A stretch of 64,000 bases of DNA from Allocoleopsis franciscana PCC 7113 (GCF_000317515.1 NC_019738.1:5668001-5732000); one strand, 5' to 3'; shown: positions 1 through 8,774, counted from the stretch's first letter. Notes: generated by a model not told the origin, from the letters alone. Translations and numbers: made by a program.

Positions 1-1
1 C

Positions 2-724
2 AATATCTGGGTCAACGAGGGTGAAATTGCAGGCAATGGTGTTGATGATGATGGCAATGGCTATATCGATGATGTCAATGGTTGGGATTTTGTGGCTGGC
101 GATAATGATGCCATGGATGTGTATGGTCACGGCACCCATGTTGCCGGTACAATCGCCGCTGAAAAGAATGATTTTGGAGTCACTGGCATTGCCTACAATG
201 CCAAAATCATGCCTGTGAAAGTACTCGATGACAATGGCAGTGGTAGCAATGTTGATGTTGCTGCTGGAATTAAATATGCCGCTGATAACGGTGCTGATGT
301 GATTAACCTCAGCTTGGGAGGAGGATATTCTTCTGAGATTAAAGATGCCGTTGAATATGCGACAGCCAAAGGTGCGGTTGTGGTTATGGCAGCAGGAAAT
401 GAATCTGGCAGCCAACCCGGTTTTCCAGCTAGCTTCGCGAACCAATGGGGTGTTGCGGTTGGAGCCGTCGATAGTAATAACAAGATGGCTGACTTTTCTA
501 ACAAGGCAGGAAGCACAGAACTGGATTACGTTGTCGCTCCAGGAGTCGATGTGTACTCTACAACTCCAGGTAACACCTATCAGTCCTTTAATGGCACATC
601 AATGGCTACTCCCCATGTAGCTGGTGTCGCAGCGCTGATTTTAAGTGCTAATCCGAACCTCACGCCTGCTGAAGTTGAGAGTCTCCTGACTAAAACCGCA
701 AATCCGACAGCTATTACCGTCTAG
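2..724 (+). CDS. Subtilisin-like S8 serine protease, C-terminal part (5' end outside window)
   Basis: The frame is open from the first bases of the window, so the N-terminus, with the catalytic Asp and any signal or pro-peptide, is missing. Visible are an Asp/Gly-rich calcium-binding-like stretch (GNGVDDDGNGYIDDVNGWD), the catalytic-His block GHGTHVAGT, the oxyanion-hole Asn in AAGNES, and the catalytic-Ser block GTSMATPHVAG. The protein ends about 35 residues after the Ser motif, as in compact peptidase S8 enzymes without a long C-terminal extension. In cyanobacteria such proteases are often calcium-dependent and secreted or periplasmic, but location cannot be judged without the N-terminus. 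A stem-loop follows the stop codon. Family is certain; substrate is unknown. Confidence 0.93.
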   Translation, partial: NIWVNEGEIAGNGVDDDGNGYIDDVNGWDFVAGDNDAMDVYGHGTHVAGTIAAEKNDFGVTGIAYNAKIMPVKVLDDNGSGSNVDVAAGIKYAADNGADVINLSLGGGYSSEIKDAVEYATAKGAVVVMAAGNESGSQPGFPASFANQWGVAVGAVDSNNKMADFSNKAGSTELDYVVAPGVDVYSTTPGNTYQSFNGTSMATPHVAGVAALILSANPNLTPAEVESLLTKTANPTAITV

Positions 725-740
725 CAATAGTTAATCGGTT

Positions 741-765
741 AGGGAGGAGAAACTTTCTTCTCCCT
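741..765 (+). terminator. Stem-loop after the protease gene
   Basis: AGGGAGGAGAA pairs with TTCTTCTCCCT (11 bp with one G-T wobble) across a 3-nt loop, 17 bp after the protease stop. There is no T-run, so it may be a weak terminator or an mRNA 3'-end stabiliser. Confidence 0.5.
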
Positions 766-915
766 GCTACAAAATCTTAGTGCAAGCAGGCAGTTCAGTC
801 AGATGACAGCAATACTGGTTAAAGAGGCGTTAAAGGCGAGAGGGACGATTTCCCAAAAACAACCCCTCCTCTCTAGTACCGGGGTCAAAGGCAGGGGAAC
901 GAAAGGAGGTGAGGA

Positions 916-1797
916 GTGAGCGAGGCTGAGGCTATCGCTATGGTATACACCATACCCAAACTTTCTACCAAACCGGGCTATAAACCCCAGGCTTTTGACA
1001 CGAGCATTGAAACCGACCTGCTAACCTTCTATTTACTTCGTCAGCGCTCACCCCAGGAGCGGTTAAGAATGGCAGCATCGCTAACTCGCAGCGCCCGCAG
1101 GCTTTCGTTAGCTTGTCTGGGTCAACAGTTTAGCCATCTCAATTCACAGCAGTTGGCTTTTAAAATCGCAAGAGCGTGGTTGCAAGAATATTGCCCACCT
1201 GATTTCGTCCCTATAGATAATCCTTCCATGTGGATTCAGGATTCAGTTTCGTTAGCTGCTAAACTCCATCCCATCTTTGAACAATTGTCCATTCCCTACT
1301 ACATTACGGGAGGAGTAGCGGCGATCGCCTATGGAGAACCTCGCACCACACAGGATTTAGACTTAGTGATGGCGATTTCTCCAGATGGCATCGATTCACT
1401 TGTCAGGGCACTCACGGGGGCGGGTTTCTATGTTCCTGGCGTAGATGATGTTAAATCTGACCGAATGAGAACGCTGCAAATTACCGACATGGAAAGCATC
1501 TCTCGTGCCGATTTGATGGTATCCGGGAATGATGAATTTGACCGTCAAAAATTTGAGCGGCGGCGCAGATTTTCTTCTTTAGGAGTAGAAGGGCTTTATT
1601 TTGCTTCTCCGGAGGATGTCATTTTGAACAAACTGCGGTGGCGGCAACGTTCTGGTTCTGAAAAGCAGTGGCGCGATGTTCTGGGTGTGTTGAAGGTTCA
1701 GAACGAGTCTCTAGACTTTAGATACCTCAGAGATTGGGGAGAAGAATTAGGACTTACTGAGGAGTTAGACCGGGCGTTTACTGAGGCAGGAATTTAA
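916..1797 (+). CDS. AbiEii-type (MNT superfamily) nucleotidyltransferase-domain protein
   Basis: A 293-residue protein starting at GTG 916 behind a strong AGGAGGT ribosome site; ATG 940 is the alternative start. Residues about 25-95 form an all-helical N-terminal region (RSPQERLRMAASLTRSARRL). From about residue 128 there is a minimal nucleotidyltransferase fold: YYITGGVAAIAYGEPRTTQD contains the GG-helix and DLDLV provides the DxD metal ligands. The C-terminal segment (SPEDVILNKLRWR) is the conserved Lys-containing motif of AbiEii/DUF6036-type proteins. Relatives act as toxins or abortive-infection components that transfer nucleotides to tRNA or protein. No antitoxin or HEPN partner gene is adjacent, so the function is open. 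A perfect hairpin lies just downstream. Confidence 0.75.
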   Translation: MSEAEAIAMVYTIPKLSTKPGYKPQAFDTSIETDLLTFYLLRQRSPQERLRMAASLTRSARRLSLACLGQQFSHLNSQQLAFKIARAWLQEYCPPDFVPIDNPSMWIQDSVSLAAKLHPIFEQLSIPYYITGGVAAIAYGEPRTTQDLDLVMAISPDGIDSLVRALTGAGFYVPGVDDVKSDRMRTLQITDMESISRADLMVSGNDEFDRQKFERRRRFSSLGVEGLYFASPEDVILNKLRWRQRSGSEKQWRDVLGVLKVQNESLDFRYLRDWGEELGLTEELDRAFTEAGI

Positions 1798-1833
1798 AGG
1801 AAGATTTATTCTCGCTCATTCCAACAATTAGTT

Positions 1834-1858
1834 ATATATAGCGCGTAGCGCTATATAT
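1834..1858. repeat. Perfect 11-bp inverted repeat (hairpin)
   Basis: ATATATAGCGC and GCGCTATATAT flank the triplet GTA about 40 bp after the nucleotidyltransferase gene, between two convergent genes. It could form a bidirectional hairpin at the 3' ends of both, and its core resembles GCGC-rich palindromes common in filamentous cyanobacteria. Confidence 0.6.
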
Positions 1859-1916
1859 CTGAGTTGACTACCCCTCGCTCCAAGAAGGATAGTCTCTAAC
1901 TTTCGCGCTCTGCGCT

Positions 1917-2813
1917 TCACTCTTCTCGCTTCGCTATTGTCAATTGGTGTTTTTCTGTTAAACACATCGCGATGCCTTTTTCATAGTAAGCGGCCTCATT
2001 AATAAAGATGGGATAGACGGTTGATTCCCCTTCGTAAGTAATGACTTGATTTTCAAAGGTTAAAAATATTGGTTCACCAGGATTAAGCTCTTCATAATCT
2101 TTGCCTTGAAGCTGGGGGTGAATCATGGCTTGAATCTCCCCATTTTTATTTCTGGGATAGTCAATGGTTCCTACATATTGATAGAGAGTGAAAGCGGAGC
2201 TTCTATGTAGTACTTTTCCTTGATTATAAGCTTCTAAATAATCCAAAATAACATGGATGAGTTCCTCTGTTTTATTAAAAAAACTGGCATCCAGAACACC
2301 CTGATAGACAGGGCCAATTTCTATCGAAAAACTCAATTCACAGAGAGACCTCAAAACGGCACTTTTTTGACCGTATTGTGTGCCATTATACACTCTGACT
2401 AAGGGATTGATTGAACTCAGATAGGCCGCTAATTGTAAGTTAAAAGGATGGGTATTCCCCAAAATCAGCGTTAGACCCATATTCGCTGTTGTACTATGTA
2501 AATCTATAATCAAATCGACTGGGGATTTCCCTGGTGGTTTTAGCTGCTGGTAAATCGTTTTTGCGCGGTGTTCTTCATAGCTAGAAAGGGTTGGGTCATG
2601 TAAATCTTGACTGTAGAAGCAGCGATTTAAGTCTTTATCAATGTATCGTCTTCCCAATTTAAAAGCCTGAGGATTTCCCAATAAGGTAAAGGTTTCAAAA
2701 CTTGATCTCTGAATGAGCTGAGGAAATTGCTCGAACTTCTTGACTAGGTATACCCCTGTTAATTCATTTCCATGAATCCCTCCAACGATTGCAACCCGAT
2801 TAATTTGCTGCAT
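1917..2813 (-). CDS. Probable aspartoacylase (AstE/AspA family zinc hydrolase)
   Basis: Predicted cytosolic M14-like zinc enzyme that deacylates N-acetyl-aspartate or a similar N-acyl amino acid. The ATG at 2813 ([12 protein letters not shown]) is preferred because GGAG lies just upstream; an in-frame ATG at 2834 would add seven residues. Metal ligands are in [12 protein letters not shown] (His, Glu) and [10 protein letters not shown] (His). Substrate residues are in KDLNRCF, and the catalytic Glu is in [12 protein letters not shown]. The length of about 298 residues is normal for the family. A single-gene unit convergent with the nucleotidyltransferase gene; the physiological substrate in cyanobacteria is not established. 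Confidence 0.87.
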   Translation of the reverse strand: MQQINRVAIVGGIHGNELTGVYLVKKFEQFPQLIQRSSFETFTLLGNPQAFKLGRRYIDKDLNRCFYSQDLHDPTLSSYEEHRAKTIYQQLKPPGKSPVDLIIDLHSTTANMGLTLILGNTHPFNLQLAAYLSSINPLVRVYNGTQYGQKSAVLRSLCELSFSIEIGPVYQGVLDASFFNKTEELIHVILDYLEAYNQGKVLHRSSAFTLYQYVGTIDYPRNKNGEIQAMIHPQLQGKDYEELNPGEPIFLTFENQVITYEGESTVYPIFINEAAYYEKGIAMCLTEKHQLTIAKREE

Positions 2814-2946
2814 ATTCTCCATCCCTAACTTCACGCTTCAGTACAGTTGTTTTCTGATCACCACACTAAGGGACGGTTTTACTATATGTCCAATACTTTC
2901 TTAATCAAAAGATTATATTTAAAATATATAGTCGCTTTTCTCATCT

Positions 2947-3045
2947 ATGGAACTCCGACATCTACGTTACTTTGTTGTATTGGCTGAAGAACTGAATTTT
3001 AGTCGTGCTGCTGAACGGTTACACATTGCCCAGCCGACAAAATGA
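2947..3045 (+). pseudogene. LysR-family regulator stub (N-terminal helix-turn-helix only)
   Basis: From ATG 2947 the frame encodes 32 residues ([20 protein letters not shown], then [12 protein letters not shown]) and stops. This is the characteristic start of a LysR-type regulator and breaks off inside the recognition helix, where LSRQI would normally follow. Nothing in the next 90 bp continues the protein. It points away from the aspartoacylase gene, the usual arrangement for a LysR regulator and its target, so it may be the remains of that gene's regulator. A decayed gene is the simplest reading. Confidence 0.7.
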
Positions 3046-3138
3046 TTCAACTGCAATTCTGCACAATTTCATTGATGTCGTCAAAACGGTAAATTTAACC
3101 TAAATATATAGACTATAATTTGCGATTTTGGGGAGTCT

Positions 3139-4635
3139 TTATCTCACAGAAAATGCCTCATGCAATCGACGAGTGACAGGCTCAATTAAAAACGTCAAAA
3201 TAGATTTTTTTCGAGTAACAATTTCTCCCGTGGCTGCCATGCCTGGAGTAAAAGCAACTTCTTGACCACGCACATTAATTGAATGCTGCTGTAATTTAAT
3301 TCGAGTGGGAAACACTAGACCCAATTCCTTATCAATAATCGCATTGGGGCTAACTTTAATCACTTCTCCTTCAATGGTGCCAAATTCTTGAAAGGAAAAA
3401 GCCGCCATCTTAACTTTCGCTTCCATTCCTTGGCGAATAAATCCAATATCTCGGTTGAGGACTTTAACCTCTAACACCAATTCTTCATCCTGTGGGAGAA
3501 TAGAGAGTAATTCTTCACCCGCTTGTACAGGTCCCTTCGTGGCTTTGATACTGTAAACAGTACCCGCAACTGGAGCCTCAATTGTTTCCCGTTCTTGCTG
3601 CTTTTTCGCCTGTTCTAGTTCACCTTCAATGGTTGCTTGTTCTTCCCGGCGCTTGTTGAGTTGAGTGAGAATTTCACTATTACGCTCTGCCTCAACGCGG
3701 GTAGAATCATTCCGAGCTTTTTGATAGGCTTCTTGAGCTTGACGGATTTCTTGCTGTTGGGTGGCGATGTCTTTCTCTAAAGAGGTGACTTTATCTTGAG
3801 CATCGGTGACGCGATCGCTGGCATTGGTAATGTCAGATTGCGTCCTCGTCACATCCGCTTGCGCTTTCACCAGTCTATCTTGAGCCTCCAAATAATCCAG
3901 TCGAGGCACAGCACCGGAATTCACGAGTGGTTTGTAGGACTCTACCCGTTTTTCAGCATTGGCAAGGTTTTCTTGTGTTTTTGGGAGTAATTCTTTGGCG
4001 TTGGCGAGGTTGGTTTGGGAATTGGTCAGGTTGATTTTGGCATTCGCGAGGTTGTCTTGCAAACGGGTAAGACGAACTTTGGCAGCATCGATCGCCGCTT
4101 GTTGACGATTGGCTTCGGCAATTGCGGCGGCTTTAGCGGCTTCAAAGTTGCGTAGACGCGAGGTGAGGAGTTGGTCTTGCAAGGATGTTCCGGCGCTTGT
4201 TTCTCCCTTACGTTCAGCGTCGAGACGACTTAAATCTTCTCGAATCAGTTTGGCTGATTTGGCGAGGCGGTCAACTTCGGTTTGGGGGAGGCCGGAATCT
4301 CGTTCAACGAGGATTTCACCTTTTTGCACGCGATCGCCTTCTTTCACCTTCACCTCCCGAATCGTACCCTCACCCAGCGATCGCACGGGTCGCACTTGGG
4401 TCGAAGCCAGCAATTCTCCTTGCCCTACAGCCACTTCATCTACTTGGCTAAAGTGCGCCCAGGCGATCGTGCCAAATATCAAAAGACTAATACTACCCGC
4501 TAACAGTCGAGTGTAGAGGGGTGGTAGTTCTTGTACCGCTTTACCCAGTTCGTAAGATAACTCATCTTCCGGATTGGCAAATCGCTCTCTGGTTTGTCGA
4601 GATTGAGCTGGAGAAGAGATTAGGGGAAATTGCAT
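3139..4635 (-). CDS. HlyD-family membrane fusion (periplasmic adaptor) protein
   Basis: Adaptor that links an inner-membrane transporter (usually a type I ABC exporter) to an outer-membrane channel. ATG 4635 follows an in-frame GTG at 4638. Order: short cytoplasmic N-terminus, one membrane span at about residues 42-62 (LLAGSISLLIFGTIAWAHF), first half of the barrel-sandwich/lipoyl domain (GEGTIREVKVKEGDRVQKGE), a very long coiled coil at about 120-345 rich in Ala, Asn and Gln, the second lipoyl half (IEAPVAGTVYSIKATKGPVQ), then a beta-barrel region. The length of 498 residues fits HlyD-type adaptors of type I secretion. No ABC exporter or TolC gene is adjacent, so its partner must be elsewhere. 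It lies 163 bp downstream of the gamma-glutamyltransferase gene on the same strand. Confidence 0.88.
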   Translation of the reverse strand: MQFPLISSPAQSRQTRERFANPEDELSYELGKAVQELPPLYTRLLAGSISLLIFGTIAWAHFSQVDEVAVGQGELLASTQVRPVRSLGEGTIREVKVKEGDRVQKGEILVERDSGLPQTEVDRLAKSAKLIREDLSRLDAERKGETSAGTSLQDQLLTSRLRNFEAAKAAAIAEANRQQAAIDAAKVRLTRLQDNLANAKINLTNSQTNLANAKELLPKTQENLANAEKRVESYKPLVNSGAVPRLDYLEAQDRLVKAQADVTRTQSDITNASDRVTDAQDKVTSLEKDIATQQQEIRQAQEAYQKARNDSTRVEAERNSEILTQLNKRREEQATIEGELEQAKKQQERETIEAPVAGTVYSIKATKGPVQAGEELLSILPQDEELVLEVKVLNRDIGFIRQGMEAKVKMAAFSFQEFGTIEGEVIKVSPNAIIDKELGLVFPTRIKLQQHSINVRGQEVAFTPGMAATGEIVTRKKSILTFLIEPVTRRLHEAFSVR

Positions 4636-4798
4636 CACAATTGTTGCTGATTTAAATTACTTTTTCATACCTCAGAGCTTGCACCACTCTCAACCCAGAA
4701 ATTTTTAGTAGAGTGAGCAATAAATATAAAACTTACAAGCTTAAGCTATCGTTGGTTAACCTTACCTATCCTTTGTGATTCAATTTTACAAAATTTAC

Positions 4799-6358
4799 TT
4801 AAAAACTGGCGACAACTCCATCTCTACGGCGATCACCCGCACCCTCCATTAACCCTTCATCCGTTTCCCGTACCGTATGCACGCCACCAAAGAATAAATT
4901 GTGTTCTTGCCATCTTACTAATTGTTGATGAGCAGGAAGTTGTATTTTGTTAACGTCCTCTTCGGGTAATCCTGGCTCAATATTAAAAACATTATTTTCC
5001 CAGTGAATTCGTGGACTATCTACGGCTTGAGTCACAGGCATATTAAAATCTAAAATATTAGAAATTACTTGTAAAATTGCCGTTCTAATTCGTTTAGAAC
5101 CACCTGTTCCTAGGACAATCTCCGGTTGATTATTTTTCAATACTATGGTAGGAGCCATCATAGAAGAAATCCGCATGTTTTCTTTCCACTGATGGAATCC
5201 CTGAGGATTAATATCTTCCTCACCCAGCATATTGTTAACCATCATTCCCGTACCAGGAATGACATAGCCAGACCCTTCACCATTAGATGTAGTCACGCTG
5301 GCAGCATTTCCGTCTCCATCTAAAACACTAATATGAGTTGTACTTCCCCATTTATTCACCCTGCCTGTTAACTGATTCGTGTACGGCAAAATATGTTCGT
5401 CCACTAAGAATTGTTCAGCAATTCTTTCTTGATAAAGATTAGAATCATATCCATCCGTTCTCGCTTCATTGGTCAAGCGCATGACCTCAGCCAGAATTTC
5501 TAAGTGGGGAAGACTACCGAATTGAAATTGAGATAAATCAATGTTTGATAACAGCTTTAAAGCAAAAGCAATTAAAATACCCCCTGAACTGGGAGGAGGA
5601 TTAGTCAGTAGCGTGTTACCCCGATAATCAATGATGAGCGGTTCTCTCTCAATGACTTGATAACTTTTCAAATCATCTAAGGTTAAGTATCCCCCTAAAT
5701 CTTGACAATCTTGAACAAGTTGATGAGCAATTTCTCCCTGATAAAATTCTTTTATGCCTTTTTGGGTTAAATAGGATAAAGTATCGGCAAAATCAGTCAT
5801 CTTTATTATCCCTTCTGGTTCAATTGGCTCACCCGTTAGGGAAAAAACTTGCCGACCTGCTTTCTGAGTGGTAATAATCGGTTTAAGAATTTCAGCTAAA
5901 CAATAATATTGAAATCGATTTAATTGAATGCCATTTCGGGCATAATCAATAGCTGGCTCGGCAACGACATGGAAAGGCAGCTTACCAAGTTTTTGGTGGA
6001 CGTGAAACACTCCGGCAAGATTTCCGGGAACTGCCATAGAACCCAGTCCAATATGAAACTCCTGCACGGCAACTCCAAAATCGACTTCTACTGGGTAAAA
6101 GTCAATCTCGCTCAGATTTCTTTTACAACGTGGGGTTTGAGAAAAAAAATCAAAGAGAATGTTTTGGTTCTCCTGAGTATGGGCTAAGAGAAAACCTCCA
6201 CCCGCCGCCGAGGTAAGCCCAGGTTCGGCAACGAAAGAAGCAAGAATAGCAGCAACAGCGGCATCAAAAGCATTTCCCCCGTTGCGAAACATTTCAATCC
6301 CAGCTTCGGCTGTCTTTTCATGTCCAGCTGCAATGACACCGCGAGTTTTTTGGCTCAT
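4799..6358 (-). CDS. ggt: Gamma-glutamyltransferase family protein
   Basis: N-terminal-nucleophile hydrolase that cleaves or transfers the gamma-glutamyl group of glutathione and related peptides. ATG 6358 (MSQKTRGVIAAGHEKTAEAG) is preferred over an in-frame TTG 18 nt upstream; GGGGAT lies ahead of it. Early family motifs are GGNAFDAAVAA and GLTSAAGGGF. The autocatalytic Thr of the small subunit is in STTHISVLDGDGNAASVTTS, followed by the glycine-rich GTGMMVNN and the PTIVL/GTGGSKRIRTA blocks. The C-terminus ends in the typical GAGDRRRDGVV. At about 519 residues it is near normal size. No signal peptide is evident, unlike the periplasmic enterobacterial enzyme, so a cytoplasmic location is possible. 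Confidence 0.9.
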   Translation of the reverse strand: MSQKTRGVIAAGHEKTAEAGIEMFRNGGNAFDAAVAAILASFVAEPGLTSAAGGGFLLAHTQENQNILFDFFSQTPRCKRNLSEIDFYPVEVDFGVAVQEFHIGLGSMAVPGNLAGVFHVHQKLGKLPFHVVAEPAIDYARNGIQLNRFQYYCLAEILKPIITTQKAGRQVFSLTGEPIEPEGIIKMTDFADTLSYLTQKGIKEFYQGEIAHQLVQDCQDLGGYLTLDDLKSYQVIEREPLIIDYRGNTLLTNPPPSSGGILIAFALKLLSNIDLSQFQFGSLPHLEILAEVMRLTNEARTDGYDSNLYQERIAEQFLVDEHILPYTNQLTGRVNKWGSTTHISVLDGDGNAASVTTSNGEGSGYVIPGTGMMVNNMLGEEDINPQGFHQWKENMRISSMMAPTIVLKNNQPEIVLGTGGSKRIRTAILQVISNILDFNMPVTQAVDSPRIHWENNVFNIEPGLPEEDVNKIQLPAHQQLVRWQEHNLFFGGVHTVRETDEGLMEGAGDRRRDGVVASF

Positions 6359-6586
6359 AATTTTTGATATCCCCAAGCAAGAACACGGCGACTTATTGGA
6401 TTGATAGAATGATTCATTCCCTGATTTTTTAATTAGGATGCCATCTTATATCAATTCTCGATGACGTTGCACTTTATGAACCCTCGGCTATCGCCGTCCA
6501 CCTGAATAAGGGGGACTACAGGGGGTAATCCATTAAGTAGATTGCTACAGAGAAATGGTATTAGCTGATCGCATCTTGACAACGCA

Positions 6587-7363
6587 ATGACTCACAACAG
6601 TTTCTATCACATTGGCTTTGGGCGAGATGACCTTGGCTCACACCCTCCCACCCTCGCTTTATTATCCGGCGATCCAGAACGCGCCCGTCTGATTGCTCAA
6701 GAACATTTGCAGGATGTGCGCCGGCTATCGGAAAATCGCGGACTGAATAGTTATGTGGGTAGTTTACCAAACGGTCGTCCAGTCTTATCGGCTACCAGTG
6801 GCATGGGTGCCCCTTCTTTGAGTATTGTAGTCAATGAGTTGGTGCAAGTTGGAATCCGGCAAATCATTCGGATCGGAACTTGCGGTTCAATTCAACCCTA
6901 TGTGCCAGTCGGGGCACTTGTGATTAGCAATGGCGCATTGTGTCGGCAGGGTGCGGCAAATGATCTTGCTCCGATTGAGTATCCCGCCGTTGCTGACCCA
7001 TTTCTTACGGTAGCCTTAGTTAAGGCAGCAGAGGAATTAGAGGTTGAGCATTACCTCGGAATTACAGCGTCGGTGGATACGTTTTACGAAGGACAGGAAC
7101 GTACAGATTCAGCTAATCCTTATTTAATGCGATCGCTCCAAGGCATCACAGAAGAATATCGCCGTTTGAATGTGTTGAATTATGAGATGGAATGCGGCAC
7201 CCTATTTAAGATGGCGGGAGTGTATAATTTTGCCGCCGCTTGTGTTTGCGCTGTAGTGGCTCAGCGCACTGTTGATGAGAAGGTTATTTTGGAACAAAAA
7301 GATGTTGCGGTGAAAAATGTGATCGCGGTTGCCCTACGTGCGGCTACAAGTTTAATCCAATAG
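6587..7363 (+). CDS. Nucleoside phosphorylase, uridine phosphorylase-like
   Basis: Phosphorolyses a nucleoside to a free base and ribose-1-phosphate for nucleoside salvage. ATG 6587 starts MTHNSFYHIGFGRDDL. Family-I phosphorylase motifs are present: LSGDPERARLIA (phosphate site), ATSGMGAPSLSIVVNEL, IIRIGTCGSIQ, and VLNYEMECGTLFKMAG (ribose-binding Met-Glu). The YEMECGTLF block and the 258-residue length resemble Escherichia coli uridine phosphorylase more than hexameric purine nucleoside phosphorylase. Sequence alone does not settle uridine versus purine preference. It is a lone gene; a mosaic repeat element lies in the downstream gap. Confidence 0.85.
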   Translation: MTHNSFYHIGFGRDDLGSHPPTLALLSGDPERARLIAQEHLQDVRRLSENRGLNSYVGSLPNGRPVLSATSGMGAPSLSIVVNELVQVGIRQIIRIGTCGSIQPYVPVGALVISNGALCRQGAANDLAPIEYPAVADPFLTVALVKAAEELEVEHYLGITASVDTFYEGQERTDSANPYLMRSLQGITEEYRRLNVLNYEMECGTLFKMAGVYNFAAACVCAVVAQRTVDEKVILEQKDVAVKNVIAVALRAATSLIQ

Positions 7364-7411
7364 TTACAGCGGATTGCACGTTTATGAAGTACAGTAATCG
7401 GTGTTAGGGGA

Positions 7412-7509
7412 AGGGGCGAAGCATTTAGTGAGAAAATCTTCTTATTAATTTATAGCTTATCGCCCAAATGCTGACGCTCGTTCCTCGCTACCGCTACGCT
7501 AACGCCCCT
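7412..7509. repeat. Imperfect inverted-repeat element with nested repeat
   Basis: The left end AGGGGCGAAGCATTT is matched on the right by AAATGC...CGCCCCT, but the right arm is interrupted by a roughly 30-bp insert (gacgctcgttcctcgctacc and following) ending in CTACGCTAACG. Uninterrupted versions of this GGGGCGAAGCATT palindrome are common between genes of filamentous cyanobacteria. The insert belongs to another common motif class (…CGCTACGC…) also found at 56.13 kb. Confidence 0.6.
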
Positions 7510-7562
7510 ACAGATGTACTCTATTTACCTGCAATCTGCTGTATATCTAAAAAATTAGAAGT

Positions 7563-8414
7563 TTGAAACAACGACTCGATACATTATTAGTAGAACTTGA
7601 CCTTTGCTCATCACGACAACTAGCGCAACGGCTGATTCGTGCGGGTGAAGTGAGGGTAAATCAGCAGGTGATTGATAAACCGGGGACTGAGGTTGACACC
7701 ACCGCAGAAATTCAAATTAAGGAAAAATCGCCTTATGTTTCCAGAGGTGGCGAAAAGCTTGCTAAAGCCCTAGAAGAGTTTGCCATTCCTGTGGAAGGGC
7801 GCATCTGCCTAGATGGGGGTATCTCAACCGGTGGCTTTACCGACTGCTTGCTGCAAGCTGGAGCAAAACAAGTTTATGGTGTGGATGTGGGTTATGGACA
7901 AGTTGCCTGGACGTTGCGGAATGATCCACGGGTCATTTTGAAAGAACGCACTAATATACGCCATCTGCAACCGGCTGAGTTGTACGGAAGTACGCCCCCC
8001 CTCACCCCCTCTGATCAAGGGGGAGAAATTAAGGAAAATATTTATGCAGATTTGGGGGTTGTGGATGTTTCGTTTATTTCCCTGACGAAAATTCTAGAAG
8101 CGTTGTGGCATCTACTGCAACCCCCGCGTGAGGTGGTGTTGCTGGTGAAGCCACAGTTTGAGGTGGGGCGGGAACGGGTTGGGAAAAAAGGGGTGGTGCG
8201 CGATCCGAATGACCATGCTTTGGCGATCGCACAAGTCTTACAATCGTCCCAACAGTTAGGCTGGACATACAAGGGTTTAACTTGGTCGCCAGTGACGGGT
8301 CCTGCGGGTAATATCGAGTATCTTCTCTGGCTAGGAATGGAAAGCCAAACCACAATTCCTGATTTGGCGGCAATTAAACACATCACCCAATCCGCTGTTT
8401 CTTACTTTCGGTAG
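7563..8414 (+). CDS. tlyA: TlyA-family rRNA (cytidine-2'-O)-methyltransferase
   Basis: Predicted S-adenosylmethionine-dependent ribose methyltransferase acting on ribosomal RNA, often mis-named hemolysin A. The start is TTG 7563 (MKQRLDTLLVEL). Residues 1-62 are an S4 RNA-binding domain (SSRQLAQRLIRAGEVRVNQQ). The FtsJ-like methyltransferase domain follows (RGGEKLAKALEEF, CLDGGISTGGFTDCLLQAGA, VYGVDVGYGQVAW, VVDVSFISLTKILEAL, LLVKPQFEVGRE). An in-frame insert of about 15 residues (STPPLTPSDQGGEIK) separates ELYG from IYADLGVVDVS, a spot where homologues have a short loop. It is encoded by a C-tract/G-tract palindrome and is described as a separate finding. The 283-residue length is otherwise typical. 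Confidence 0.9.
   Translation: MKQRLDTLLVELDLCSSRQLAQRLIRAGEVRVNQQVIDKPGTEVDTTAEIQIKEKSPYVSRGGEKLAKALEEFAIPVEGRICLDGGISTGGFTDCLLQAGAKQVYGVDVGYGQVAWTLRNDPRVILKERTNIRHLQPAELYGSTPPLTPSDQGGEIKENIYADLGVVDVSFISLTKILEALWHLLQPPREVVLLVKPQFEVGRERVGKKGVVRDPNDHALAIAQVLQSSQQLGWTYKGLTWSPVTGPAGNIEYLLWLGMESQTTIPDLAAIKHITQSAVSYFR
7991..8027. repeat. C-tract/G-tract palindromic repeat inside tlyA
   Basis: CCCCCCCTCACCCCCTCTGA is followed directly by TCAAGGGGGA, which pairs with the C-tract. It is an imperfect single copy of the palindrome type found three times in tandem in the kinase gene at 39.1 kb. It adds residues rich in Pro, Gly and Gln without breaking the frame. Confidence 0.6.
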
Positions 8415-8519
8415 ACCCTATCTGCGTGAAGTTTTCTGTTAATTTCGCTACGGTTTAATCAGAAGTATGTGAAATTAAGAACAGAGAAACGTTTTAACCG
8501 TTACGCAAAGAGGAACACA

Positions 8520-8774
8520 ATGAATACACAAGAACAAGCGCGGGAGTTAGCCGCACAGGAACGTCAGCATCAAGAGCATATCAAAGAATCCATGTTGAAT
8601 CGTGCAGAGGCTGAAGTGCATAATCCGGATCAAAATAACCAGACTCAACAACATGCACGGGAGTTAGCCACCCAAGAACGTCGGCACGATGAACATTTAA
8701 AAGAATCCATGTTAAACCGTGCCAAAGGTGAAATAGATTCCTCTAGTGATACCGCCGATACTTCGGCACCATAA
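8520..8774 (+). CDS. Small hypothetical protein with an internal duplication
   Basis: 84 residues from ATG 8520, preceded by AAGAGGA; an in-frame GTG at 8469 would add 17 residues that look untranslated. The protein is two copies of a charged helical unit: ARELAAQERQHQEHIKESML and ARELATQERRHDEHLKESML, each followed by NRA. The linker is Asn/Gln-rich (HNPDQNNQTQQ) and the tail is Ser/Asp-rich. It is hydrophilic, with no signal or membrane segment, and likely alpha-helical. I do not recognise the family. It is a monocistronic gene between tlyA and a convergent pair. Confidence 0.7.
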   Translation: MNTQEQARELAAQERQHQEHIKESMLNRAEAEVHNPDQNNQTQQHARELATQERRHDEHLKESMLNRAKGEIDSSSDTADTSAP

